Below are positions 18,266 through 27,998 of a stretch of DNA of 64,000 bases, piece by piece (the stretch's first letter is position 1; the number at the start of each line of letters is the position of its first letter). The notes beneath the pieces are model-generated. The model was not told the origin of the DNA. It saw only the letters and a program-made list of their open reading frames with translations, and made no database searches. The stretch comes from Acinetobacter calcoaceticus (lineage in GTDB: Bacteria; Pseudomonadota; Gammaproteobacteria; Pseudomonadales; Moraxellaceae), in NCBI RefSeq assembly GCF_004345325.1, contig NZ_SLVJ01000012.1:1-64000 (forward strand), given 5' to 3'. The position numbers and the translations under genes were made by a program.

Positions 18266-18296
18266 GAATAGAGGAAACCCTGTGTTTCCTCTATTC
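18266..18296 (+). terminator. Strong hairpin between hcp and tssE (3' stabiliser or partial terminator)
   Basis: A perfect 13-bp inverted repeat, GAATAGAGGAAAC / GTTTCCTCTATTC, with a 5-nt loop. It is followed by TCCCTTAATT and not by a U-run, so it is not a standard intrinsic terminator. Its place after hcp fits mRNA protection or processing that sets hcp apart from the downstream genes. Confidence 0.6.
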
Positions 18297-18325
18297 TCCC
18301 TTAATTAGGAAAATCATAAATAAAA

Positions 18326-18799
18326 ATGAATATAAATCAATTACATCCATTTGGATTTAGAGCGACATTATTTGATCGTTTCATTGTACAAGCAGACGAT
18401 AGTAAGGGCTTATCCATTCATGTGCTACGTGAGTCTGTCGCTCAAGATCTAGAAGACTTGCTTAATAGTCGTATGGCGAAGTTGGATCATGTGATCGAAG
18501 ATTTTCCTTGGGCTAAAAAATCCATCGTACAATTTGGCATTATCGATTTTGTCGGATTATCAACGGCAAACCCATTGGACCGAGACAAAATTTGTCAGTC
18601 AATAGAACAATCGATTGCCGCACATGAACCTCGACTACGTCAAATCAAAGTAGAAATGTTATTCAATGGTGACAATATCGGTGCCTTATGTCTAAGCATA
18701 CAGGCTTATTTGAATATTCATCCACTTTATGAGCCGATAGTCTTTGATGCCTTACTGAAGCCAACCACACAACAATATGTCATTTCTGCACGATCTTAA
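18326..18799 (+). CDS. tssE: TssE, T6SS baseplate protein (gp25-like)
   Basis: Homologue of phage T4 gp25, a baseplate component that starts sheath polymerisation. The 157-residue protein is the usual length. It has the family pattern SVAQDLEDLLNSR, FPWAKKSIVQFGI and EQSIAAHEPRLRQIKVEM, the last being the EPRL motif typical of gp25 domains. The ribosome site is weak, and the gene lies 193 bp from hcp with a large hairpin in between. It is followed closely by tssF. Confidence 0.93.
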   Translation: MNINQLHPFGFRATLFDRFIVQADDSKGLSIHVLRESVAQDLEDLLNSRMAKLDHVIEDFPWAKKSIVQFGIIDFVGLSTANPLDRDKICQSIEQSIAAHEPRLRQIKVEMLFNGDNIGALCLSIQAYLNIHPLYEPIVFDALLKPTTQQYVISARS

Positions 18800-18813
18800 G
18801 GGTGGGTACTGTG

Positions 18814-20634
18814 ATGGAACAGCTGTTGCCATATTATGAAAAGCAATTACAAGAGTTTGGTCAACAATCACGAGCGTTTGCGCAAAAATATCCTAAAATC
18901 GCGCAACGGTTGTCGCTCAATCAAGAGCAAATTGATGATCCGCATATTGAGCGTTTGATCCAATCTTTTGCTTTAATCGCAGCGCGAATTGATAAAAAGC
19001 TTGCAGATAGTTATGACATTTTTACCCATGCCATTTTTGAAGTCATGTTTCCACAATATCTGAAACATTTTCCATCATGTACGGTATTGAGTTTTGAGGA
19101 TATCAATAGGCAAAAACAATTACTTGAAGCACAAGTCATTCCCAGGAAAACGGCGTTGAAATCGCGAAGTTTCAAAGGGGTGCAGTGTGAATTTAATAGC
19201 AGTCTAGACGTGAGGTTGTTGCCGATTCAATTGACAGGACTTTATTTTAAGACCAATCCCAGTACCCATATGCATTTGAATCAGAATGCAACCCTGAGCC
19301 TGAAATTTGATATTTTTAATCAAACAGCAATATATTTATCGGCAGAAAAACTACCGATTTACCTCGATGCAATTTCAAATTTCCCCTTACAAGTACTCGA
19401 CAGTATTTTTAAATCCGAGACCACTTTTAGTGTACATGTCGCTCAGCATCATATTGAAATCAGCAATCCTTTTGAGCTGCTAGGTTTCTCTGAAAATGAG
19501 AGTTTGCTGCCGATAGATCATCACACTCATCATGCTTATCGCTTGTTGTTGGAGTATTTTTGTTTTCCAGATCGGTTTAATTATTTAAATCTAAACTTGG
19601 ATTTTCTAAAACAGTTTAATGCAGCTCAATTCAATTTGACCCAAGATAGTTTTGAACTCAAAATCCATTTAAAACTCAACTTAAATGATCAGGCGGTGAT
19701 TCGAAATTATAGTGAACTGAATGTGGCCAACTTTAAATTGTTTACTACACCTGCAGTGAACCTATTTGAGAAAAATGCCGAACCGCAAAAAATTGATCAT
19801 AAGCAACTTGAATATCCATTGATCACCGATGCACATCATCCTGAGTATTATCAGTTGTATTCAATACTTAATATGAATATGGTGCGGGAAAAAACCAATC
19901 AAGATCAGGTGTCGTATCCAGTACATCCATTCTTTGCCATGAGCCACTATCATGGTGACAAAGTGCAATTTTTCTATGCTTTAAATGCCAAGCTCTATCA
20001 AAATACCCAAGCGGAAACTGGCTACTCGATTATCTCTAAGGCTTTAAAACCCGATCAAATTAGCTCCGATTTTATTAGTACACAACTGTTGTGTTCGAAT
20101 CGTGAATTGCCACATGAGGCATTAAAACAATCCAATAATATATTAACTCTCAATGACAGCAGTATGGCGCGTCGTGCATTAGTGCTGAAACGTCCAACAG
20201 CTGTGTTTAACTTTCAACATCATCAAAAAGAACAGTGGCGAATTATCTCGCATTTATCCTTAAACACCTTGGCCTTAATGAAAGGGGATGCACTCAGCCA
20301 TGTGAAAGAACTGCTTGAGTTATATAACCTGCCTAAGAGCAAAGAAAAACATTTGATTATCGACTCGATCAAGCAGATCGAATTTGATTTGACCCATAAA
20401 CTATTTGAAGCCCAACCCTTTCCGATGTTTGTACGTGGTGTCTCAGTCCGTGTGTATATCGATTCGCAGATTTTTCGTGGACATAGTCTGTATATCTTTA
20501 GCCAATTACTCAGTCATATTTTTAATCTTAAAGTGCAAATGAATAGTTTTGTAGATCTGACCATATTTGATGCAGCTCAACAACAGGAGATCTATCGATG
20601 TATACACAACATAGGTGGCAAGAAACTTCTGTAA
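18814..20634 (+). CDS. tssF: TssF (VasA/ImpG), T6SS baseplate wedge protein
   Basis: Baseplate wedge subunit working with TssG, TssK and TssE. The N-terminus MEQLLPYYEKQLQEFGQ and the FEVMFPQYLKHFPS motif are typical, and the length of about 606 residues is normal. GTG codons at 18802 and 18811 are also possible, but the ATG at 18814 is preceded by AAGGGTGG at good spacing and gives the family's usual start. The 3' end overlaps tssG by 37 bp. Confidence 0.94.
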   Translation: MEQLLPYYEKQLQEFGQQSRAFAQKYPKIAQRLSLNQEQIDDPHIERLIQSFALIAARIDKKLADSYDIFTHAIFEVMFPQYLKHFPSCTVLSFEDINRQKQLLEAQVIPRKTALKSRSFKGVQCEFNSSLDVRLLPIQLTGLYFKTNPSTHMHLNQNATLSLKFDIFNQTAIYLSAEKLPIYLDAISNFPLQVLDSIFKSETTFSVHVAQHHIEISNPFELLGFSENESLLPIDHHTHHAYRLLLEYFCFPDRFNYLNLNLDFLKQFNAAQFNLTQDSFELKIHLKLNLNDQAVIRNYSELNVANFKLFTTPAVNLFEKNAEPQKIDHKQLEYPLITDAHHPEYYQLYSILNMNMVREKTNQDQVSYPVHPFFAMSHYHGDKVQFFYALNAKLYQNTQAETGYSIISKALKPDQISSDFISTQLLCSNRELPHEALKQSNNILTLNDSSMARRALVLKRPTAVFNFQHHQKEQWRIISHLSLNTLALMKGDALSHVKELLELYNLPKSKEKHLIIDSIKQIEFDLTHKLFEAQPFPMFVRGVSVRVYIDSQIFRGHSLYIFSQLLSHIFNLKVQMNSFVDLTIFDAAQQQEIYRCIHNIGGKKLL

Positions 20635-21596
20635 CTGATGCCATTTGGAAAAAGCCGACAGCATTTGAGTTTGTACAGATCACCCGCTTATTGAGGCATG
20701 TACCAGAACCCTTGCAATATAAACAGTGGGGCGATGCATTTCATTTTGAAAGTTCATTAAATCTTAATTATCCGCAAGCTGAAGTTGAACATTTGACTTT
20801 GGTTGATCAACGTTATGCATTAACCAATCTCATTGTGGGTCTTACGGGTATTCAAGGTGCATTGCCATATACCTATACCACCAAGATTAAACAGGCTCCA
20901 CGGGCGACCCGACAAGAAATTCAACAATTTCTGAGCCTGTTTAATCATAAACTCACCACCCAATATGTCGATGCCAGTTTGAGTTATCACTTGGCGGTAC
21001 GTTATGAGGTGGAAGCTGAAAACCATTATCTCAATATTCTGCATGCCTTAAATGGCTATATTCGTGTTCAACACAATCAATCAGAATTGGATGATTATTT
21101 TGCTGAATTTTCTGGCCTCATGCAGGGGCAAAATAATGCTGCCCATGCGTTGAAAACCATGCTCAGTTGCGTCTTTCATCAACAGGTGCAGATCCATGAA
21201 TTTATCGAAGAAAAATTTCAGCTCGCTGAAGATCAAATGACCAAACTCGGTGGAGTTGAACCCAGCAGACTCGGCATGAACAGCTTTTGTGGTCAAAGCT
21301 TACGCCAAGCGGAAGGTAAAATTGAAATTGAAATAGGTCCACTCAGTTATCGGCACTACTTAGAATATTTACCCCAAGGCAAGCTGAGTCAGAAACTCAA
21401 AAGCATTTTGCAGACCTGGTGCAGTCCAACTTTATTGGTCGATCTACGCTTGATCTTGGCCAAAGAAGAAGTCAAACCCGTTCGACTCAGTGCCAATGAT
21501 CAGGTTGGCTTGGCTCAAGGCGCTTTTTTAATGCCTAAGCAGATCATCGACAACCATGAGACATGTTATGGATTGATTCGGGGAATGGCATGTTAA
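20598..21596 (+). CDS. tssG: TssG (VasB/ImpH), T6SS baseplate wedge protein
   Basis: Baseplate wedge subunit that binds TssF. Its 332 residues include the family features FEFVQITRLLRH near the N-terminus, GLTGIQGALPYTYT, and LGMNSFCGQ further on. CAGGAG lies 8 nt before the ATG, inside tssF, so the unusually long 37-bp overlap with tssF looks real and suggests coupled translation of the two partners. Confidence 0.94.
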   Translation: MYTQHRWQETSVTDAIWKKPTAFEFVQITRLLRHVPEPLQYKQWGDAFHFESSLNLNYPQAEVEHLTLVDQRYALTNLIVGLTGIQGALPYTYTTKIKQAPRATRQEIQQFLSLFNHKLTTQYVDASLSYHLAVRYEVEAENHYLNILHALNGYIRVQHNQSELDDYFAEFSGLMQGQNNAAHALKTMLSCVFHQQVQIHEFIEEKFQLAEDQMTKLGGVEPSRLGMNSFCGQSLRQAEGKIEIEIGPLSYRHYLEYLPQGKLSQKLKSILQTWCSPTLLVDLRLILAKEEVKPVRLSANDQVGLAQGAFLMPKQIIDNHETCYGLIRGMAC

Positions 21597-23038
21597 AAAT
21601 ATTGATATCAGTACTGATTGGTGTATCCATCATGGTTTCTACCGTGGTGATTTTGTATTGGCGGGATGCGCAATATCAACCGACTGGCCTTGAATTATTT
21701 CTGTATTTTGTATTGATTCCTGTGGGGCTAAGTTTAATTTTAACCAGCCCCTATTTAGCGGTTAAATGGTATCAAAAGCGAAAACTTAATCGGGCCAATC
21801 AAGCAGAGCTGCAGGCACAACCAGCTGAAGTCACCCAAGCTGTTGCAGTCGAACCTGAGGTTGAATGGTTGAAGTTAAAAGTATTTTCATCAGCGGTGTA
21901 CAGTGCATTAGGTGAAAATCAAGCCTTAGTGGCTGCGATCGTAAATCAAACTGGACCTGTATTGGATCCACATCTAGTCGATGGGCAAGGAAATCCGATC
22001 TTGTCCTTTCGTATCTCTGATCTTGATGCCTTAGTCCAAGAGCAAGAACAGAGCGCAGAGGATAATCAGGATCAGCATGAGCCGCTTAAAGCAGCAAAGG
22101 GTGCCATGAGTCGCTTACACATGCGCATGAATCTACTATTACAGCAACAACTTCAACAACATACGGAAACTTTATTTGCCGTAGCTGAACATATGCAACG
22201 TTCTGCTTTATTTTATGACCATCAAATGGCCTATGAATATCGTATGCATCCTGCGTGGATCAATCCTGATGCGGACCTAGAGGCCCAGCAAGATGCACAT
22301 TCGGTTGCCCGTGAAGTCAAGCGTTTGGATCGATTAAAAGTTTATATCATATTGTCAGAAAATGTTTTACATCATTGGGATGAATCTGCAAGTACAGAAA
22401 AGATACATGATTATTTTATCGCCTTGGGACTGCTGCCGATACAGATCCAGTGTCAGTACTGCTATCTGGAGTTGTCTAGTAGCTATAGTGAATGGTTGCA
22501 GTTGTTAGCGGAGGTCGGAAGACAAGTCGATCAAGTGACTGTGGTGCTTGTGGCTGATTCGGATATTGATCAGGACAATATCGATGATAAAATTTGGGTG
22601 ACACAAGCTTTTTTACCCGCAGAATTCGCTAGCAGTTGTGTGATTGCCGCAGTAGAGGTGAGCGTAGAAAATATACAAGCGATTAAAATGCTGCATATTG
22701 CAAAAAATCAAAATAATGTATTGAATAGTTTGGAAACTTTAGACATTGAACAACTAGAGCAATACCAAAAACCCGATGCCTTTGTATCAGTATTAGAAAA
22801 CCCCCGTGAGCATCAAGTCATTAAAAAATTACAACTGGGTTTTGAAACGACTCCGATCGAGAGCGTGCACTATTTATATAGCGCACCGAGTTTGGGACAT
22901 ACTGTTCAACTATCCAAGTTTTTTGGGTTTATGTTGGCCATGCAACTGGAACAGGTCACGCATAGTCTGGTTTATAGTACCCATCATCCATCGACTCAGG
23001 TATTTATAGCCCCTGCAGATGAGATTGAAGCTTCATAA
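21590..23038 (+). CDS. T6SS-cluster membrane protein of unknown function (AsaB position)
   Basis: No recognised domain. The N-terminus has two membrane helices (about 3-22 and 33-54) with a short loop, followed by a basic stop-transfer stretch (KWYQKRKLNR) and a soluble region of about 420 residues with acidic and Gln-rich segments. The preferred start is the ATG at 21590, with GGGGA about 5 nt upstream and a 7-bp overlap with tssG; an in-frame ATG lies at 21563. In Acinetobacter clusters the gene between tssG and tssM is an Acinetobacter-specific one (asaB). The order of size and topology (TM pair, then a large cytosolic domain) suggests a membrane-complex accessory, but this is inference. 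Confidence 0.8.
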   Translation: MLKILISVLIGVSIMVSTVVILYWRDAQYQPTGLELFLYFVLIPVGLSLILTSPYLAVKWYQKRKLNRANQAELQAQPAEVTQAVAVEPEVEWLKLKVFSSAVYSALGENQALVAAIVNQTGPVLDPHLVDGQGNPILSFRISDLDALVQEQEQSAEDNQDQHEPLKAAKGAMSRLHMRMNLLLQQQLQQHTETLFAVAEHMQRSALFYDHQMAYEYRMHPAWINPDADLEAQQDAHSVAREVKRLDRLKVYIILSENVLHHWDESASTEKIHDYFIALGLLPIQIQCQYCYLELSSSYSEWLQLLAEVGRQVDQVTVVLVADSDIDQDNIDDKIWVTQAFLPAEFASSCVIAAVEVSVENIQAIKMLHIAKNQNNVLNSLETLDIEQLEQYQKPDAFVSVLENPREHQVIKKLQLGFETTPIESVHYLYSAPSLGHTVQLSKFFGFMLAMQLEQVTHSLVYSTHHPSTQVFIAPADEIEAS

Positions 23039-23074
23039 AAATAGATTATAAAAATTCAGCATATAGAGAATAAA

Positions 23075-26000
23075 ATGTATACGATTTTAGGCTACCTTTG
23101 GCAGTATGTCAGCAACCCCAAAGCCATTATTGCGCTTTCACTTCTTGTGGCTTTGCTGTCCTCATTTAATTATCTCCCTAGAGCGGTGTTTTGGCCCTTA
23201 TTGGCAGCATATATTGTGGGGCTATTTGGCTACGCAATTTATTGGCTGATCATGCGTAGAAAACATGCCAAACAGGGTCAAGAACTGGCCGATGCGATTG
23301 AGCAAGATACCGCAAGTACATTTGCAGAGTCCAAAGACAGTGGCAAAGATGCTGATAAAAACAAGAACAAAGCCGAACTACAACTGATTAACCAGCAAAT
23401 TAAACAATCTGTACAGCTGATTCGAAAATCGAAGCTCGGAGATAAAAAAGGCAATGCTGCTTTGTATGAATTGCCATGGTATATGGTGATTGGAAATCCT
23501 GCTGCAGGTAAAAGCTCTGCAATTTATAATTCGGGTTTGAAATTTCCTTTTGAAGAAAGCCATCAGCAAATGGTCTCAGCAGGTTTGAGTGGAACACGTA
23601 ATTGTGATTGGTTCTTTTCAACAGAAGGGGTATTACTCGATACTGCTGGGCGCTATTCGGTATATTCGGATGATCATGCAGAATGGTTAGGTTTTTTAGA
23701 CTTATTAAAAAAGAACCGCTCTAAGGCACCGATTAATGGATTGATGATTTTGGTGAGTACTGCTGAGCTGATTAGCCAGAGTCCAGAAAAATCGACTAAA
23801 CTGGCGAAAAATTTACGTTCAAGAATTCAAGATATTACTGAGCGTTTGGAAATATTTGCGCCAGTGTATTTGGTGTTTACTAAAATGGATTTAATTGCAG
23901 GGTTTACTGAGTTTTTTGAATGTTATGAGGGCGGTGAGTTTGACCAGGTTTGGGGGGCGACCTTGCCTTATGAGGCGCAATCCACGACAAATGCAAGTGC
24001 ATTATTTGAGCAGCATTATAATCTCTTATATGACGGCCTTAAAAGTGTCAGTACCACCCATTTAAGCCGTCGTCATGCACAGAATATTTCCCCCAGTGTC
24101 ATGACCTTTCCGCTTGAGTTTAAAACCTTAAAACCCATATTAAAAAGCTTTATTAGCAACTTATTCGAGGATAACCCTTATCAGTTTAAACCTGTTTTTC
24201 GAGGTTTTTATTTTACTAGCGCCTTACAGGAGGGGGTGATTGAAAGCCCGATGACTGAGCAGATTGCGCAAACTTTTCATTTGTCTAAGTCCTCCACGGC
24301 TGATCAAGCAGGAACAACTGCGATCTCGCAAAATCATGGTTATTTTTTAAAAGGCCTATTCTCTGATGTAATTTTAAAAGATAAAAATTTGGTCAAACAA
24401 CACATCAATCCGTTATTTAAACGTAAACGTTATTTGGGTTTTATACTGGCATTGGTCTTGGTTGCAACCTGTTTGGGACTCTGGGTGTGGTCTTATCGTA
24501 ATAATCAACAATTGATAGCGGATGTACAAGCCGATCTGAATAAAGTCATGCAGATGGAAAGTGCAGCAACTCAGGATTTGGGAAGTCATTTAAATGCCTT
24601 ACTAATCATCCAACAACGTTTACAACAATTAGATGAGTATGATCAGGATCGGCCGTTGCAGTTTTCCTTCGGTCTATATCAGGGTGATCAATTAAGAGCG
24701 CGATTAAAAACTGAATATTTAAATGGTATTCGCCAACTCATCCTAATACCCGCGCAACAAAACATGGCGGAATACTTACAGCGTGTAAATCAAAATGCTG
24801 AGGTACTCAAAGCCAATCATAGCAATGTGCAAATACAGCAGGCCTCGGCAAACAAAGGTCAGCAATATTTACAAGCTTCAGATACTGATCCTCAGGATGC
24901 TTATAATGCTTTGAAAGCGTATTTGATGCTGAGCAATAAACAGTATATGGAAGCCAGTCATCTTGGCGACCAAGTAACACGGTTTTGGCGACCTTGGTTA
25001 GAGGCCAATCGTGGTCAAGCCAATGGTGGAGAATTGATCCAAAAGGCAGAGCAAGTTTTAAGCTATACCATGACTCTTGCTACAGATGAAAAGTTCCCAG
25101 TCTTAGATGCCAATGTGCAGTTGGTCGATCAATCGCGCCAAGTCCTAATGTCTGTGGTTCGTGGCATGCCAGCACGTGATCGAGTTTATAATGAAATTAA
25201 AATGCGTGCTGCAGTACGCTTTCCAGCATTGACGGTGGGGCAACTGATAGGGGAATCTAATCGAGGCAGTATCTTGGGCGGCTATGCCATATCAGGAGTG
25301 TTTAGCCAAAAAGCTTGGGAGGAATACGTTGAAACTGCGATCGAAGAGGCAGCAAACAAACCGACAGACAGTAAAGATTGGGTACTCAATACCACCCAGT
25401 CGGATGACCTGAGTTTTAGTGGTAGTCCAGATCAGATCCGCAGACAACTGACCATACTCTATAAACAAGAATATATTGCTGAATGGAAAAAATTTCTCCA
25501 ATCTATCCATTATGCCAAAGCTGCTGATTTTAATGCCGAAATTAAAGTAGTGGATATCTTGGGTGAAGCTAAAAACTCTCCGATCCGAATATTGATGGAA
25601 CGTGTGGCCAAAGAAACCAGTTGGGACAACCCCGTGGTACAGGCTGAATTGGCAGCACCGAAAACTGGATTTATTGCATGGTTTAAACGTGTGGTATTGA
25701 GACAGGGCAAAGAGGTGGCGACCCAACAAGCCATGACCCAAGCACAGGGACAGATTTCACAACAATTTAATGTATTTTATCAATTGCTCAGGAAGCGCGA
25801 TGATCAGCAAAATCAATCGCTCTTGGATGAATATCTGAACAGTTTTTCCCAAGTACGCAGTAAATATAATGACCTACGTAGTTCAGGTGATATGGGGCCG
25901 AGTGCGATGAGTTTGGTTAAAACCACGATCAGTGATCAAAACTCAGTCTTCAATACTACCCAGAAAATTGTGGATGAAAAACTATTGGTTGGATTGAGTG

Positions 26001-26989
26001 AATCGGACCAACAGATGCTGCAAAAACTCTTACTCAGTCCATTGACCCAAGCCTTTGAGGTGTTATTGGTTCCTGCCCAAGAAGAGCTGAATAAACTCTG
26101 GGTTGTGCAAGCCTATCAACCCTATACCCAAACATTGAGTCAAAAATATCCTTTTCATCCTTCAGCCACGATCCAAGCCACATCAGGAGAAATTGCACAA
26201 ATCTTTGGCGAGAGTGGCAGTATTTCGCGCTTTGTCAAAGATCATCTCGATCCATTGGTGATTCGCCGTGGCTATAGCCTCAGTTCCAAAACCTGGAAAG
26301 ATTTGGGCATCAGTCTCAGTCCGCAATTCGTGACTGATTTTAAAACCTATGTTGCACCTGCCAATGGCATAGCCACTGGAGGATTGAATCAAACGGGCAC
26401 TGCACCTGCCACGAGTCAATCTAATTTTCAATTCTACCCATTACCCAATGCTCAACTCTTGTCCTATACCCTAGATATCGATGGACAGCGCATGAATTTT
26501 GAAAATGGTGTGCAACAATGGGTCAGCTTTATCTGGCCCAACCCAGGTGCAATACCAGGGGCACGTATTACTGCAGTGGATATTGAAGGGCAGACCCATA
26601 CCATCTTCGAAGCACCAGGTGAATACGGCATCAACCGTCTGATTGATTCGGCTCAACGCGTTGAACGAAATGGTGGTTTTGAAATGACTTGGAGTAGTCC
26701 ACAAAATCCAAAACTGTTTGTTAAATCAACCTTTCGCCTGATCAGCGGATCCAGTGGACAACGCGGTTATGCGGGATTGAAACTGGTTGATCGAATTACC
26801 ACCAGTACTGTAAATCGCGTGGTGGCAGCTCAGGCAGCACCGAGCACTGGCACTGCACCACAAAATTCACCGCCATCTCCGACGCCTTCATCAACGACGG
26901 CTGCTGCAGCGATGACCACACCGCCAAGCACCCCAACAGTCACGGCAGCGAGTACAACGAATCCTGTTGTGGCACATGCCAATGAATAA
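23075..26989 (+). CDS. tssM: TssM (IcmF), T6SS membrane-complex core protein
   Basis: Spans the inner membrane and reaches the outer membrane, forming the T6SS channel with TssL. The 1304-residue protein has two N-terminal helices (about 16-60), a cytosolic NTPase-like domain with intact Walker A GNPAAGKSS (140-148) and a DTAGRYSVYSDD motif, a third helix (about 450-470), and a large periplasmic region ending in an IcmF C-terminal beta domain. After that domain come about 55 residues of low-complexity Ala/Pro/Thr/Ser sequence. No TssJ lipoprotein, the usual periplasmic partner, is encoded in the cluster. Confidence 0.95.
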   Translation: MYTILGYLWQYVSNPKAIIALSLLVALLSSFNYLPRAVFWPLLAAYIVGLFGYAIYWLIMRRKHAKQGQELADAIEQDTASTFAESKDSGKDADKNKNKAELQLINQQIKQSVQLIRKSKLGDKKGNAALYELPWYMVIGNPAAGKSSAIYNSGLKFPFEESHQQMVSAGLSGTRNCDWFFSTEGVLLDTAGRYSVYSDDHAEWLGFLDLLKKNRSKAPINGLMILVSTAELISQSPEKSTKLAKNLRSRIQDITERLEIFAPVYLVFTKMDLIAGFTEFFECYEGGEFDQVWGATLPYEAQSTTNASALFEQHYNLLYDGLKSVSTTHLSRRHAQNISPSVMTFPLEFKTLKPILKSFISNLFEDNPYQFKPVFRGFYFTSALQEGVIESPMTEQIAQTFHLSKSSTADQAGTTAISQNHGYFLKGLFSDVILKDKNLVKQHINPLFKRKRYLGFILALVLVATCLGLWVWSYRNNQQLIADVQADLNKVMQMESAATQDLGSHLNALLIIQQRLQQLDEYDQDRPLQFSFGLYQGDQLRARLKTEYLNGIRQLILIPAQQNMAEYLQRVNQNAEVLKANHSNVQIQQASANKGQQYLQASDTDPQDAYNALKAYLMLSNKQYMEASHLGDQVTRFWRPWLEANRGQANGGELIQKAEQVLSYTMTLATDEKFPVLDANVQLVDQSRQVLMSVVRGMPARDRVYNEIKMRAAVRFPALTVGQLIGESNRGSILGGYAISGVFSQKAWEEYVETAIEEAANKPTDSKDWVLNTTQSDDLSFSGSPDQIRRQLTILYKQEYIAEWKKFLQSIHYAKAADFNAEIKVVDILGEAKNSPIRILMERVAKETSWDNPVVQAELAAPKTGFIAWFKRVVLRQGKEVATQQAMTQAQGQISQQFNVFYQLLRKRDDQQNQSLLDEYLNSFSQVRSKYNDLRSSGDMGPSAMSLVKTTISDQNSVFNTTQKIVDEKLLVGLSESDQQMLQKLLLSPLTQAFEVLLVPAQEELNKLWVVQAYQPYTQTLSQKYPFHPSATIQATSGEIAQIFGESGSISRFVKDHLDPLVIRRGYSLSSKTWKDLGISLSPQFVTDFKTYVAPANGIATGGLNQTGTAPATSQSNFQFYPLPNAQLLSYTLDIDGQRMNFENGVQQWVSFIWPNPGAIPGARITAVDIEGQTHTIFEAPGEYGINRLIDSAQRVERNGGFEMTWSSPQNPKLFVKSTFRLISGSSGQRGYAGLKLVDRITTSTVNRVVAAQAAPSTGTAPQNSPPSPTPSSTTAAAAMTTPPSTPTVTAASTTNPVVAHANE

Positions 26990-27035
26990 GCGTGTTTTGA
27001 TGTCTACAACCATATCAACTGTGGGAAGTACAACC

Positions 27036-27998
27036 ATGCAAACTGTTTCATCTACCCCACTGTATTTTGGAAAAAATCCAGCATGGGGAGATTTTTTAAA
27101 GGCCAAAGGTCAACACGATGTGATCCAAATGATTGATCTTTGGATCACTCAAGCGCTGGAATTGGCGATGCAGCATCCCGATTTTGATGAGGCATATCAG
27201 CATCTCCCAACTCTGGATTTTTTTATTGCCAATCCGAAGGAGGAGTTATTTTTATTGGCCAATCTGATTGCCAGTCATGATCGTTCTGGAAGACGCTTTC
27301 CGATGATCCTCAGTCATTTATTAACGGTTACACATCCAGCGCAACATTTGGCGATGGCACCATTACGATATAAATCGGTATTGGTTGAATTATATAAACA
27401 AAATCGTCGCGTATACGCTGTGCAAGACACAGAACAGTTGCAGGCAGCATTGGCAAATATAAATAGCAGCATAAACGTCTATACCGATCAAGAAATGCAT
27501 GGATTTTTTGCCGAAATTAGCCTATACACTTTCGCACAAATGATGAAAATCAGTCCTGAGGCACTAGCACAAAGTATGCTGGGGCTAGGTTTATTATTAC
27601 AACCTGTGCTCCGCTACGGCACTGCAGGTCTGAATAAGATCCTCAATATGCCAATGAATAATTCCAACTACTGTTATGAAATAGCGGCTTTCTGGGTGCA
27701 TTTAATCAGTGGTTTTCTAAGCAAGCAGAATACTGAGGTGTTGATTGGGATCTTACATGCTGAGTCACCATTACTATTGTTTGGTTTCCAAGGTGCAGAT
27801 ATACGTGGATTGAGTGATGTATTTATCCAACAGATGCAGGGTGAGCATTGGGTTTGTTTAAGTGAGAATGCTTGGATCGATGTACATTTAGAACAAAATG
27901 CAGGACTTGCTGCACTCGAACAAACTTTGTCTCAGGGGCAGATTCAGCTTGATCAAGCGATTCAATTGTTTAATCAAACTTTTATAGCAGAAAAATAA
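27036..27998 (+). CDS. tagF: TagF (ImpM family), T6SS post-translational regulator
   Basis: TagF proteins repress T6SS firing, in Pseudomonas in balance with the PpkA/PppA threonine phosphorylation pathway. The ImpM signature YFGKNPAWGDFLKAKG lies at the N-terminus. The frame is open from 26967, but the ATG at 27036 has GGAAG 7 nt upstream and puts the motif at the expected distance; ATGs at 26982 and 27000 have no ribosome site. No Fha, PpkA or PppA gene is in this cluster, so its regulation must be different here. The stop codon overlaps the next start (TAATG). Confidence 0.87.
   Translation: MQTVSSTPLYFGKNPAWGDFLKAKGQHDVIQMIDLWITQALELAMQHPDFDEAYQHLPTLDFFIANPKEELFLLANLIASHDRSGRRFPMILSHLLTVTHPAQHLAMAPLRYKSVLVELYKQNRRVYAVQDTEQLQAALANINSSINVYTDQEMHGFFAEISLYTFAQMMKISPEALAQSMLGLGLLLQPVLRYGTAGLNKILNMPMNNSNYCYEIAAFWVHLISGFLSKQNTEVLIGILHAESPLLLFGFQGADIRGLSDVFIQQMQGEHWVCLSENAWIDVHLEQNAGLAALEQTLSQGQIQLDQAIQLFNQTFIAEK

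Noticed and set aside
25292..25741. 149-residue open frame antisense to tssM
   Set aside because: It is fully antisense to a well-supported gene and composed of aromatic/Cys/Ser-rich sequence typical of shadow frames.
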